Assembly (NCBI GenBank): GCA_037178625.1 | Contig: CM074145.1 | Span: 1,178,001 to 1,242,000, forward strand | Reading direction: 5' to 3' | Length of the DNA stretch: 64,000 nucleotides | Origin: Skeletonema tropicum | Lineage: Eukaryota > Bacillariophyta > Thalassiosirophyceae > Thalassiosirales > Thalassiosiraceae | In this document: piece after piece, positions 26,871 to 38,189 of the stretch | Position numbering within the stretch: position 1 is the first letter of the stretch | Layout: each line of letters starts with the position of its first letter | Position numbers and translations under genes: made by a program | The notes under the pieces: model-generated | Told to the model about the DNA's origin: nothing | Databases searched by the model: none | Seen by the model: the letters and a program-made list of their open reading frames with translations, nothing else

Positions 26871-29555
26871 TTACAAGCCAACCATAGCAAATAAGGCAGA
26901 TCTCCTCTGTCCTATAGTTGTACTCGCACATCTCTGCTTTGAGCGTTCCTCAGTTGCCATTTGGAACAGTTCCGGGATGAAGCAAACATCAAGGGCCTCT
27001 AACGCCCTTTGTTCAACACTTCCGCTCATCTTGTAAGCATAAATTCCATATCGAGACACCCTCTCCTCATGTGCATAGTTCGAATAGCCAATCATTGCTT
27101 TCATCCAATCGTCGAGATAAGCATACTTCGTGCCATCCCTGTTTCTGTCTATCGTGAGGACATCAACTTCACCAACACGAACTGTATCTGCTGGAAAATC
27201 TTTCCGATACTTCTCCAAATCCAGCAGATGTGACCAAAAAGTAAGATCATAGGAATTGGATGTAGATCTCACAGCCTCAATTGCATCGTCAATGGATTTG
27301 CCACAAATTGATGCAAACTCTTTCAATCCGGAATCCTTTCTAATCGCATCAATCCCATTGTCACCACCACCTGCCTCACCATATACCTTGGCTAATCGAT
27401 GGCGTAATTTCTGGCTATCATAGGAATTGGATGTAGATCTCACAGCCTCAATTGCATCGTCAATGGATTTGCCACAAATTGATGCAAACTCTTTCAATCC
27501 GGAATCCTTTCTAATCGCATCAATCCCATTGTCACCACCACCTGCCTCACCATATACCTTGGCTAATCGATGGCGTAATTTCTGGCTATCATAGGAATTG
27601 GATGTAGATCTCACAGCCTCAATTGCATCGTCAATGGATTTGCCACAAATTGATGCAAACTCTTTCAATCCAGATTCCTTTCTAATCGCATCAATCCCAT
27701 TGTCACCACCACCTGCCTCACCATATACCTTGGCTAATCGATGGCGTAATTTCTGGCCATCCTGTGCACGTTTGATATTCACCAGCTTTCGGAACGTTAC
27801 AGAAGGATCACACCCAAGAGTCGTTGATAGTTCTTGGATCATTTTCTTCATGCATTTGTCTAATCTCGAAAAAGTCGTATTCGGAGGGAGCTGAGATGCA
27901 ACGAAGCTCATCCTAGCACCTGCTTTGAACTTCCTCATTCGTTGCATTATCTTTTCAATGGTATTGCTTTGCATCTCTTCCAGAAAAATGGAGATCTTAA
28001 TTTGACTGATTCCAATCTTGGCAAGAAAATCCTTCACGAATGCCACACGTTCCTCCGCCCCAACTAAATTTGATCTAAGCACCACGGTATCCAAATGAAG
28101 TGCATTAGCATCAGCAAGCAATTTTGCAAGATGACTATACAATCCCAAATCAATTCCAGCATATTTCGCCCCGATAATAGCCATGATATTAGATTTGAAG
28201 TGATCCGGAAAGTCATGCACGGCACTGAATAGACTAACAAGAGTGTCACTCATCAGAGACCTCAATTCGGCCGAGTATATTGAATCATTCTTACAGATCC
28301 CCATCATGAGAGATTGGGGGTGCACACCAAAGGAGACTATACTTGTCGGAGTAACGATAGATTGTAGATATTTCTGAACGCCTTGACCATATCCCCAAAT
28401 ATGACTTGATGTAAAAGCACTGCACACATGTACTCGACACTTCTTCCCATCCTTGATTTGAGCTTGTCGCTTGTTTGCCAATCGCATATGCATCTTCAAC
28501 AAACAGAATGGTACAATCATGAGTTCATAGTACGACTTCACCCCAAACTTGGTAGCAATGTCTTTGTACTGCCTCTCCATGTCAGCCTTGCTATCTTTCT
28601 TCTCAAGGAGGAATGGAAAGAGATCAACACAAGCCATCTTTGAGCTCTCATCAATATCAGTTCTTCCACCAAAGGACCATTCTTCCATTTGTTTTGAACC
28701 GTACCTTGATTCATTGACCAGGAAAGAAAGGAGCCCTGTTGTCATCAAGGCAATGCAGCACTGATCCAGGCGACAGTAGTTAAACTTGTCGTCATCCATG
28801 ACTTCACTTCCTGCGGGGGCATAGTGCAAAAAAAATACAATGGCAACAGCACATGAGAACTTAGTTCCCAAGTTGATGTATGGAACCAGGTCCTCATGGC
28901 CATTGTCTATCAATGCCTTGGCCATTAACTCTCCAAATTTCTCACGCGAGCAATTGAAAAATGCTTCCAGTTCTTCCAAAGTACGATTCAAGTCATCGAC
29001 ATTATCATTAGCAACACGGATCAAATCAGCAATATCCTTTGTCAGACCAGTCAAGGCAATATCATTGTCATTACTATCACGTAGGCGACGATAGGTACTA
29101 GCAAAACGTCCTTCTAGTGTGTCATCCAAGGACTCGAAATTCGTCGTGACATTTTGGAGGATGGGAGACTTATGAGTATCATCTCCTTCTCTGTCGATCG
29201 CAGTTTCAAGTTCACACTCATCCACAATAAGACTGATGTCATCATCATCTGTGTCTTCGTGAGTAATTACGTAGTTGACATCTTCATCATCAAAAGGAAG
29301 AGCTTCGGTTGCTGGAGTTTTCTTGGAACCACATAGCATGGTGGCGCAGCTCAATGCAGAAGCTACAGAAGCAATACTCCCAGCAATACTTGCAATAGTA
29401 TCAGCAGTTCCAGGACGATATTTCTTTGGGTTTGCCGAGCGATCCCCAGCTGAGGTAGGTAGTTCTCGACGTCCAGAATTCGCATCATTGGAAGGTGGAT
29501 TATGATTAGGTGCAACCCAGTCATCAGCTTCTTTCTGCTTGATTTCCGAAAACAT
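26871..29555 (-). CDS. 894-aa protein with three 57-aa tandem repeats
   Basis: The protein starts MFSEIKQKEADDW. A hydrophobic stretch (TIASIAGSIASVASALSCAT, about 52-72) is followed by an acidic region (about 85-125) and a largely helical body (about 150-590) without a motif I recognise, e.g. FFLHYAPAGSE, CIALMTTGLLSFLV, HLDTVVLRSNLVGAEERVAFVKDFL. Near the C-terminus the unit QKLRHRLAKVYGEAGGGDNG...STSNSYDS is repeated three times without gaps (171 bp each, plus coordinates 27251-27763). A final 160-residue part has DFPADTVRVGEVDVLTIDRN. The repeats are nearly identical in DNA, so amplification was recent or is kept homogeneous. The cell location is uncertain; the body has some long hydrophobic runs but no clear signal peptide. 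Confidence 0.7.
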   Translation of the reverse strand: MFSEIKQKEADDWVAPNHNPPSNDANSGRRELPTSAGDRSANPKKYRPGTADTIASIAGSIASVASALSCATMLCGSKKTPATEALPFDDEDVNYVITHEDTDDDDISLIVDECELETAIDREGDDTHKSPILQNVTTNFESLDDTLEGRFASTYRRLRDSNDNDIALTGLTKDIADLIRVANDNVDDLNRTLEELEAFFNCSREKFGELMAKALIDNGHEDLVPYINLGTKFSCAVAIVFFLHYAPAGSEVMDDDKFNYCRLDQCCIALMTTGLLSFLVNESRYGSKQMEEWSFGGRTDIDESSKMACVDLFPFLLEKKDSKADMERQYKDIATKFGVKSYYELMIVPFCLLKMHMRLANKRQAQIKDGKKCRVHVCSAFTSSHIWGYGQGVQKYLQSIVTPTSIVSFGVHPQSLMMGICKNDSIYSAELRSLMSDTLVSLFSAVHDFPDHFKSNIMAIIGAKYAGIDLGLYSHLAKLLADANALHLDTVVLRSNLVGAEERVAFVKDFLAKIGISQIKISIFLEEMQSNTIEKIMQRMRKFKAGARMSFVASQLPPNTTFSRLDKCMKKMIQELSTTLGCDPSVTFRKLVNIKRAQDGQKLRHRLAKVYGEAGGGDNGIDAIRKESGLKEFASICGKSIDDAIEAVRSTSNSYDSQKLRHRLAKVYGEAGGGDNGIDAIRKDSGLKEFASICGKSIDDAIEAVRSTSNSYDSQKLRHRLAKVYGEAGGGDNGIDAIRKDSGLKEFASICGKSIDDAIEAVRSTSNSYDLTFWSHLLDLEKYRKDFPADTVRVGEVDVLTIDRNRDGTKYAYLDDWMKAMIGYSNYAHEERVSRYGIYAYKMSGSVEQRALEALDVCFIPELFQMATEERSKQRCASTTIGQRRSALFAMVGL
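27251..27763. repeat. Coding 171-bp minisatellite, three units
   Basis: Units begin at 27251, 27422 and 27593. The first two are identical as far as I can read; the third has CCAGATTCC where the others have CCGGAATCC, changing Asp to Glu in the protein. The length is a multiple of three, so copy number can change without a frameshift. Confidence 0.93.
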
Positions 29556-29681
29556 TCCGTCCTGAGTCCTGAATGAGTCCTCTCAAGTGACTCAAACAGG
29601 TATCTGAAGATCCTGTATCATCAGTGGCACGCACGCAACGAACGAGGATACGAGAATGAACTTCTTCAGTGAAGAACTGCT

Positions 29682-30583
29682 TCAGCGAAGAACTGAAACG
29701 GAAAGGTCGGTTGAAGCTGAAGAAGAAGAAGAATAAAAAGAAGAAGAAGAAGAAAAAGTAAACTCGAAATAGTTTCTGTAAGCAGCAATAAATCCGAGAA
29801 TAATCTTCCCGAATGCCGAATAGTTAGCTAATGGACACTCGCCACTAAGATTCAATAGCGTTATCCACATTGCATGCGGAACAGACTTGTAATAGTTTGC
29901 CATTTCCGTGTCCAGACTATCACGCTCAGTTAGATATAGTAACGAACTGAAGAAGATCCACAGCAAAAGGGCGGAGAAACCAGTCATTGCAAGCACATCC
30001 AAGTTATCGCGTAGCACGTCATCAAAGCTAGTGAATGCTTTGGTATATTTCTCAAAACGCATGAATCTCACCAGCACAAAGACTGATCCGGGAGCCAAGG
30101 ATCCTCCAACGAACAGCCACGACAGGAGAGTCAACCAATACGGCAATAGTGCATAATATAAGTGCATAATCATGCCCACCATCATCCTAACTCCTCCTAC
30201 ACAAACGATATTTGTCATTGTTGCTGTAATATGACATTTGACGCAAATTTTGGAGACTGTTGAGAGCGCTAGAGGTACTGATGCTCCTGCAAGTGCAGAA
30301 GCTAACAAAATTCTACTCTGATCTTGACTGCTCTCAATGGTGGATGGAGAGTGACGTAAACAGCGGCAAGAATTGAGCATGTCGTTCCAAGAGCAATGCA
30401 TCGCAGAAAGTACTCAACTTGAGCTATCAATGGTGACTTATCCTCCCCTCCGGAACTACCAAAGAATCGCAGTGTGATGCAGACAAAGGAAATGGACAAG
30501 ACGCGCCAAGAGAAGAATAGATGGTCCAAGATGATATATGCTATTCTACTAACAACTATGATGAAGCTAGTCCTATTTGAAGG
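29682..30583 (-). pseudogene. Voltage-gated-like ion channel, frame-broken and truncated
   Basis: Two overlapping minus frames make one channel-like protein. The first (to about 30350) has LDHLFFSWRVLSISFVCIT and EYFLRCIALGTTCSILAAVY. The second (from about 30300) has RILLASALAGASVPLALS, two further hydrophobic helices, RFMRFEKYTKAFTSFDDVL as an S4/S4-S5-like segment, SALLLWIFFSSLLYLTE, and a pore-like MWITLLNLSGECPL. The join needs a frameshift or a very short intron near 30300-30355. After GKIILGFIAAY, where the inner helix should continue, the frame runs into poly-Ser encoded by a GAA/CTT-rich tract (29710-29755) and ends. No good ATG opens the first frame, which continues without a gap from the ATPase gene's frame after TGA 30584-30586. 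Probably non-functional or a misjoined exon. Confidence 0.55.
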
Positions 30584-33500
30584 TCAGACGTACACTATCT
30601 GCTCTTGCTCTTGAGGATCAGACTGAACACCAACAGCGATTGCCGAGCTTGAACCCACAAAATCGTTCATGATGATACTACCAAAGAACTTGAACAGACT
30701 TGTACACTTCCCAATTGCACCCTGTGAAGAGGTCGGCAAAGATTTGAGACAAAATCAACAATTGATTGACAGATATAATGATAGAAATCAATGTCAGTCT
30801 GAAAGACTTACCCATTCGTGATACCTCTCATGTGCAAGCATACAGTAATCAGTTGCAATGTTGACCTCCCCTCTATCCAAGTAGAAATACGCTGCCAACT
30901 CACAGGCCAAGGCTTCTTCGTGTAAGAACTAAATAATACAATACATACATACCAGAAACCAGCAAACAAGTGAATAAACCAGCAAACAAGTGAATATACG
31001 ACACCATGGTATGAGCTAATATGAAAGCATACCCATTCTTTTCAATTTCATCTTACCTTGTGAGATTTGGCTGATGATACAGCCTTCTCGTAGAACATTT
31101 TAGCGTCATCAAAGTTGCTGTTAGAAAATGCTTCCTCTGCCTCCAATAAGTACCATTTATTCTCAAATGTCCACTGGGATGTTTCTGCCCATTTCTTCAA
31201 TGCCTGTTTGAATTTGATGCCTCTTTCGTGCCATTTGTCTCCATCTCTCGAGTTTCTAGCCACCCAGAATGAAATGAGACCAATATAAAATGCATTAAAA
31301 GATTGCATGACTAGCAAATTGGCAAAAGCGCTGCTAGTGACGCAACCTAAGAACTTCTCTGCGTAGTCTTTGGTATCATCGTACAATCGAAACATAAAGC
31401 TGATATACGACTTCTGAAAGAAGTGTCTCATCTTGACGCTACCTTCCTTTGTCGCGAGAATGTTCTTTTCGTCGGCCAAACTGTGCTCTAATTCTTCATC
31501 TATTCCAATCAACTTGAGTACAGAATGCTGCACGAGTTGCATTTGTAGCACGAATATCACCATCTTTTTTCCTCGTATGAAGTTAATTACTTCGTCACCT
31601 TTTTCTCTTGTGGTTTGTAACTTCACACCAGCATAGAAAATGCGTAAATAACCTGTATACAAGTTGAGAGCTGCTTGGATGATATCACCAGATGCTATTG
31701 CAGCAGCATATCCCTCATTATGATATTCTAATGTAGCTTGAAGCGGTTCCATGTATGAAAGGACTTGTGTTCGTAAACATATTATCTCACCAGCGTTTTC
31801 TCTTGACCCTAATTTGTCCAGCAACGACAAAGCCAGTTTTACGTAGTTGTATCCTCCGCTGATATCTCCAAGCTTTGCTGTATACGAGCCTAAGTGCGCA
31901 AACCCTAATGCAGACACAGGATTCATGCCGTGCTCAACAGACAGTTGAATAATTTCTTTCGCCACATACGGCGCTGATTGAGGCTTCGTTTGATTCATTC
32001 CTATCATCAATTTGCTCAGGAACTTCATTGCCATAGTCAATGTTGAGTCAGTCATTCTTCTGGTATTCAATAATTCATCATAAGTGTACGGCGAAAGCAG
32101 ATCTTTTGTTTCTTTCACGCAAGCTTCTATACTCGACCCACACCCTCGCAAATCAATACCCAGCTTCAACAAAATATCAAGCCCCTTTTCAACGGATACT
32201 GGTAGCCCTGATGACCATGCCAGAGAACATGTAATGAAATATGTTACGTTGAGTGTGTCCTCAAATGACTGAGCCTTTTTCATAACTTGTTGGGATAAAA
32301 GTTTCAAGCTGATGGTATCGCCATTAGCGAAGGCACAGTTTGCAGCCAAGTTAAACAACTCTAAACTCAACGTGTAGTGCTCCTCCCAGTGCTTTCTCCG
32401 CAGAAACGTTATCCCGTTATCAAAATATGAGTAAGCTGCTTCAAAATCGGACATCTCCATTGCCTTCTTACCGGCACTGAGATTAAGATTTGCAACAATG
32501 GCATATTGCCTTTCATCTTCAACAGCTTCAGGACCCGCTAAATTGAGTTGAATTACAGAAGTGAAGAGGAAGCCGTCCTCTTCATCATGCTTAGGAGCCA
32601 AAGCCATACCATAGCAGAAATGAAAGCGGCACCGATCCAGGTAATTCATCATGTTGTAAGCAGCCTCTTGGATGCGGTCATGACTGAAACGATATTGATC
32701 GTCTGTCTTGTCGAGTAATCCTTCGGCAACAGCTGTCTCTATGCCGTCACGTAAGGTTTTGTTGAGAACCCTCTCAAGTGTCTCGACGAAGGCACTATTC
32801 ACCGATGATCCAAAACAAGACAAAATGTTCAGTGTTGATTTCACATTAGTGGGCAACGAAAGAATCGTATGCGATAGGAACTCGGCCACATCGTCGGACA
32901 GCTTCTGGCATAAGATCTTTTCTTCGTCCCACTCCCAACGTCGCCGTCGCAAGCTTGGATGTAGTATACCATCCTTGCTCAGCGAAATCATCAAAAGAGT
33001 GACGAAAAGTGGATTCCCCTTCGTTTTGTGGTAAATTATACTAGACAAAGTCCGCGTGAGACGCGGCGATAGGCGCAAAGTTTCCGAGATCATCGTTCCC
33101 AAAGTCTCTTCATCAATAGAATCAAGTTTGACGTTTGTCGAAGGAATAACGTCATCGTTTACTCCGCCGTTGACCTCTCCTTTCCGGTAACATCCCAAAA
33201 AGAAAAAATGTACATCCTGCGAGTTGAGGCCGCCACCGAATAAGAGTTGGTTCACAGCTGCGATAGATGCTGAATCTGCCCACTGCAAGTCATCGAGGAA
33301 TAAAGTTACAGGGGCAGCAAAGGAATTGGATATCACCTGTACAAATTGACATAGCAGCGTTTGAAGTCGCTTCTTGGCGTTGATGTTGTCTCCATCCTGA
33401 TTACAGCCAATTCCTTCCAACCCCAGAAGGATTGCCAACGTAGGTATAAGCTTGGTCAAGTAATATGCATCCCTTCCAAGTATGAGACGCATCTGATGGA

Positions 33501-34803
33501 CCAATTTTTGCTTCGCTGAAGCAAGGGCAGGGGTACGATCGTGTACCAGATAATCACAAAAGTGGTTAAAAGCCGACGCCAATGCACTGAATGGTTTGCC
33601 CTGTTGTAGTTGATCAAACTTCCCAGTTAACAATATTCCTCTGTTTGAAAGCACATACTTCCCGACTTCAACCGCTAAAACTGACTTGCCCGTTCCTGAT
33701 TTGCCGGATATTACTACCGACTCGCTTTCACCGACCGCTGACCGCCGGTAGGCATCGATAATAGTGGACAGCTCAGCTTTTCTACCGTAGAGAGTGCCAT
33801 CAAATTTTAATCCAGTCTTTGATAAACTCCCCATATCCTGATCGTAGAGATAGATCGAAGGTTTATCAAGCATGAGCTGCAAGTCATCCCTCACATCTGA
33901 CATACATCGATACGCATCCTCTCCCCCGTGCCTGTCATCTGCTATGTCAATCATATTAGAAATCAAATCACACAGAGATATCGGAACTCCTTTATCTTTC
34001 AATGTCTCAACCGACATCGCATACATAACGTTCTTATTACTTGCCGATTCTTTCTTTCTTGGATTTTGGCCGTGCAGGTGCAGGGACCCGTCAGTGTCAC
34101 CATTTCCCCAAAGATCATTATATTCATCTTGAAGATAATCCATTGCGAGAGAATCATCGCGATGTAGATCATCAATTGCGAGAAGTCCAACGCCGTTAAT
34201 ATCAACTCTGTCGCAGGCTTCTAGATCAATGACTCCGTCACCTTGATCAAAGGGAAGTGGGTCCAAGCTCTCTAACAATTCATTCGTCGCCCCAGTTTGA
34301 ATTTGAGACCCGACAGCGTCAAGTCTATCTCCTACTATTCGTTTTGGTTCAATCTCAGCAGCAGCAGGCCGTTCCCCCCTTGAGAATATTTCATAAAAGA
34401 CAAGCCCGAGTGAATATAATATTCCATTATCTCTTGATCGTCCCGAATCATTATTATCGGTCGTATTGGACAATAAAGACGGCAATATTTCTGCTCGAAT
34501 ATTATTATTGCTGTCATCACCATTTGCCATGACTACAATACTATCAATCCAATCTTCCGCGCCCGGCGTAGGCGTAAGCGATTGGCCACTATCTTCTTCG
34601 GCTTTGCAAAGTTGATCAGCAAGTGAGACGGCAATCTGCAGTGCTGAAAGTAAGTAATCATCGGGCAACGTTGTAAGCGTGGCTTTTTCCCCACCTGAAG
34701 GCTGCTGTTTACCGAATATGTTCGTTTTGAAGGAGGGAATCCACTCCGAGAGTGGTGTGCGCAGGCCAAAAGCGCTTCTATTTGTATTACTTGTATTAGA
34801 CAT
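30584..34803 (-). CDS. AAA-ATPase/TPR signalling protein with kinase-like N-terminus (three exons)
   Basis: Exons run 34803-31057, 30928-30812 and 30721-30584; all introns have GT-AG ends (GTAAGA, GTAAGT donors) in phase 0 and the sum gives 1333 aa. The start ATG 34803 reads MSNTSNTNRSAFG. Residues about 126-139 (LYSLGLVFYEIFS) look like the end of a protein-kinase C-lobe. Then LYGRKAELSTII opens a large AAA_16-type ATPase: Walker A SGKSGTGKS (about 366-374), Walker B TLFLDDLQWAD (about 499-509). From about 700 on there is a long helical TPR-like array ending FLHEEALACELAAYFYL and HERYHEWGAIGKC. In heterokont and bacterial relatives this array leads into histidine-kinase or cyclase domains; here the frame stops 46 codons into exon 3. 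Likely a cytosolic signalling or scaffold ATPase. Confidence 0.75.
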
Positions 34804-34908
34804 CGTTTCGATCAATCAGGTAAATTTTATTTGGCGTCAGTTGTGGCAAGGAGGCATGTCGTACTTTAGTTTTGCTTTGCTTGACTTTGTCTTTTGAGAG
34901 CCTCAAGC

Positions 34909-35947
34909 TCAAAGTAGTTTTGATGATAATTGCGGGTGACGCACACACACATGAAAATCTACACATACCAGGCATGTCATAAGATGCTCGTGTTTATGTA
35001 ATTTAGACAACATAATAGTAGCAGATCATTAATAACTCCTTCTATATGCTATGATACTTGTTCACTTCACTCGGATTTATTAATTGCACGCAATATCTAC
35101 GCCATCATGGAGTTTTATGTCGATCATCCAGCCTCTCATTTCATGAGACTTTGTAGGAAAGGCACTGATAACAGTTATAACGTTGTCTCCAACCACAGCA
35201 AAAGGCGCACAATAGATGGCTGTTGATTTGATGAGGTGACAGATTCCCAATTGTACATGGAGGAGACGTCAATATCATGCCACAACACTCGTGTAGGCGA
35301 CTGCAGGTGGGCTTCTCATAACCCACAATCAGTAGTTTCCCAGGAAACCAAGAGTTGCAGTAGTCACTGTGGTGATATGGAGCAGTTCAGCTTCACAATC
35401 TTGATTATCATATAGTAGACAAGACCTCTATGATCCATGGTGTGGTTCCAGCATGTTTTGTGTCAGATATATACCCACTATTGATGGAGATACATTGTGG
35501 AAATCTTTCTAACTCGACTTCATAGATTTGATATGTTGGATAGGCGTTGCATGAGACCCACAACCGGTCATTTAGCGCATATTCCGCCCATATATGTAAT
35601 ATTGGTCGCCCCTACAACCTTACTTGCTGTTTCATTGACCGAAACGACGCCTTGGTGCTACTGGCTACATGTGCTCTGCGGCGGAGGGGATGAAAATCAC
35701 CATTGCTATTGTGGCGGTCAAACGTCTCTTTCTGCTGAATATGGCGAGCCGCCGATAGAACCATTGATTTCAGCGTCAAAAAATGGTCTAGAACCTACAT
35801 TGTTACTTTGGAATGTCGAAATTTAGGTGTGTAATGAGGGTAGTAGGAGGGAGGCCGTCATGGTGCGGCTCTTATTTGTGTCGCAAATTGTGCGTGATTT
35901 TGGATTTGCGGCGAATGGCGCCGGTGCGGCGAATAGCGCGCCGACTA
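34909..35947 (+). mobile_element. Partial TIR element, inverted copy of 52033-53529
   Basis: This stretch is homologous, in opposite orientation, to about 52033-53060: for example GACGCACACACACATGAAAA at 34937 pairs with its reverse complement near 53020-53040, and GCGCGCCGACTA (35936-35947) with TAGTCGGCGCGC (52033-52044). The end matching 53060-53529 is missing here. It contains an ORF of 109 residues (35497-35826; ending LLLWNVEI) without a recognised domain. It abuts the 5' end of the ATPase gene, so it may lie in that promoter. Confidence 0.75.
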
Positions 35948-36271
35948 GCAAGCACCGGAACCGTGAAGTCGTGTTCTGCTGCGCAGCTGTTGTCTCATGT
36001 CTCATTCATCTGATACTCCGCTCCCTCTATGTATCTGTCAATGTTCGTGTGAAAAGGCCTTATATGTATCAGAGAGGCATTAGTGTCGGAGTTTCTCGCA
36101 ACGATGCGAGGTGTCTCTCCTTACTAAAACTTCAACTTCATTTTCGACTTCAACATCAATAGAAATTCATTTTCATTGTCCGAAAATCACGGCTGTCCCA
36201 GGAAAGAATTAGTGAGTTTTAGCGATTTTTCTTATTCATTTCAGATGCCCATCTGCTCACTGTAGTCGAAG

Positions 36272-37189
36272 ATGGTAGAGTCTTCCGATCGGTATGTAAG
36301 CAATACCTACAATGGAATACGCAGTGCAATTGCTTGGGTCTACAAAGTAGCAGTAGCAAGAGCCATTGAGGGCGTCCCCGCACGTATCCCCCAGCACTAT
36401 TTTCAACAAGAGCGGAGATTGCGCAAGATATTGGGACCTACATTAATGACACGCCACGTTGCCGCAGCAAAGCAGCAACTCGGTCTCAAGCTCACGAAGG
36501 GCAAAGACGTGATGAAATCCGAAGCATACGAGATAATTGCAGAGCATTTGAAAGTGGAGAGAAAGATATTTTCAATCATCTCATGCTTCTTTTGGACTGG
36601 AACTTGATTGTTGATGAAGAGCAGTGAGAACTGTTTGAATGTGAAAATGATACGCATTGACTTCGAGGAAGTTTACTTGAATTGTTTGTATTCGAGAAGG
36701 AGAAGGCTAAGCAGCGTGAGGCATGCACGGTCCATAGCACTGCTTCGCCAATCAAGAAAAGCCTCACATCTGTCTCGTGCTGTTCCCAAGGTAGATCTTT
36801 GCGTGTTTTCTGGCACCAAGCAGTATACTAGGTAGAGTAGTCGAATGCATTATCTCGTTGAGGAAATCAAGGATGATTTTTACGACATTGGGATCAACTG
36901 GCAAGAACTTGGTACTCATTCTACTTGAAAGGCGTCGGAATTATGGTCGCCAATGCCAGCACTGTGGGCCCATCGATTGTTGCCTTGTGTCTACGAGCGG
37001 GCTGGAAGCTTGGAGGTGTGACGGAGATGTATCACTTTCGTCAAGACGCAGGTAATTTGAATGTGGTAAGAAGAGCTGCCTGTCTCGATATCGAGACGAC
37101 ATATTATGGATATCGCCGCCATATTTCAACTGTTCGGACTTGGACCAAGAAGCAAGCTTGCGGCAATGGCAATGGCCAAAGCTGACCGC
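36272..37189 (+). pseudogene. Tyrosine recombinase (Crypton-like) pseudogene
   Basis: Segments in shifting plus-strand frames line up as one recombinase. First: NGIRSAIAWVYKVA and AAAKQQLGLKLTKGKDVM with SEAYEIIAEHL (from 36272). Then, after a shift near 36560, DIFNHLMLLLDWNLI, the region before the first catalytic Arg. Finally ELGTHST, a frame break, and KGVGIMVANASTVGPSIVAL plus CLRAGWKLGGVTEMYHF (36928-37050). His-Ser-x-Arg-Lys-Gly is the catalytic HxxR of this family; here the Arg codon is TGA and one base is missing, so the enzyme cannot be made. Chromosomal tyrosine recombinases of this sort are carried by Crypton-type elements in stramenopiles. No TIRs are expected and none were seen. 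Confidence 0.7.
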
Positions 37190-37520
37190 TGGCTGAAAGA
37201 GCGCATTCCAAAGTTTTGGAGATTACAAAACAACAGCAATAGGCAGATGATAATCTTGTGTAGGTCTACATTAAATAATGAACATTTTAACATCAACAAC
37301 CTCATTCGTAACTTTGCGTGGTCTGGAGTGGGCGGTCTTGAGGGCACGAGCGGACACCTTGGAGGCAAATTATACCCCGTTGACAGGGCCTTTTGTACCC
37401 GGTGTAACTTTTACACAGGAATTTTATCCACCTGTATGTGTACTGGCTTTGGGTTCATAAGTAGGTGTGGAGCTTTTAACAACCTGGGATACTAATTCCC
37501 ACGTTGAATAGTATCATTTT

Positions 37521-37895
37521 CAGCGGGCTTAAAAGCTCTAAAAGCTTTTAATAGCTCACCACTTTGAGCGTTTGAGGGTAATATTCGGATCTTTTCGGAG
37601 ACAAAGTGGATAGAATGTTAAAAGCTCCGCCCCACGTGGGGTGCGATCTGGGAAATAATAGCTACTGCAGCACATGTTCGTTATCACTTAGCGTAGATAA
37701 TGTCGCCTCTTGAGGGCCCACCAGACGTACTTTAAAATTTCTGTTACATGTACATATAAAGCTCCGACCCACGCCCAGCGGGCGACGGGCAGCCCGCTGA
37801 AAACCTTTAAAAGCTCAAAAAGCTTTTAACAGCTCACCACTTTGAGCAGTTGTTGGTAATATTCGGACCTTTTCGAAACAAAGTGGATAGAATGT
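37521..37895. repeat. Direct repeat pair of about 110 bp
   Basis: AGCTCACCACTTTGAGC, GGTAATATTCGGA and ACAAAGTGGATAGAATGT recur in the same order at 37553-37618 and 37832-37893, each preceded by AAAAGCT/AGCTTTT palindromic words. The spacing is about 275 bases. Copy 3 of the dispersed 23-base motif lies between. Confidence 0.8.
37721..37743 (+). repeat. Dispersed 23-bp motif, copy 3 of 3
   Basis: Identical to 22405-22427 and to the reverse complement of 17868-17890. The two plus-strand copies share CCCA just before and TTACAT just after, followed in both by an AT-rich TATA-like run. Confidence 0.8.
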
Positions 37896-37952
37896 GACGC
37901 ACGTGCGTAGCAAATACCAAATTGAACCATCATCCAAAGTGCTTGTGTTGAA

Positions 37953-38100
37953 TTTTTACCCCCTGCAACTAAAAAATTTTCCTATTGAATTCCTTCGTAT
38001 CGACACGTAGAAAAAAATTATCGGGTGAAAATTAATAATTTTCTGTAGAATTTTAGCGTAGGAATTCAATAGGAAGATTTTATAGTTGGGGGGGTAAAAA
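37953..38100. mobile_element. 148-bp MITE with TTTTTACCCCC ends
   Basis: The left end (TTTTTACCCCCTGCAACTAA through TCCTATTGAATTCC) is inverted at the right end with a few mismatches, giving arms of about 45 bp round a central 55 bases. The motif GGGGGTAAAAAT also recurs near 55350-55370 and 58766-58778, suggesting more copies or relatives. The target duplication is not clear. It lies about 90 bases beyond the 3' end of the ABC transporter gene. Confidence 0.8.
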
Positions 38101-38189
38101 TCAAATGATCTCGAAATTGTAATATGTATCTATCTGCGTCATGGCAATGTACCTCTCTCTCTAGAGAGAGTTCAGACTATGAATTCTCC

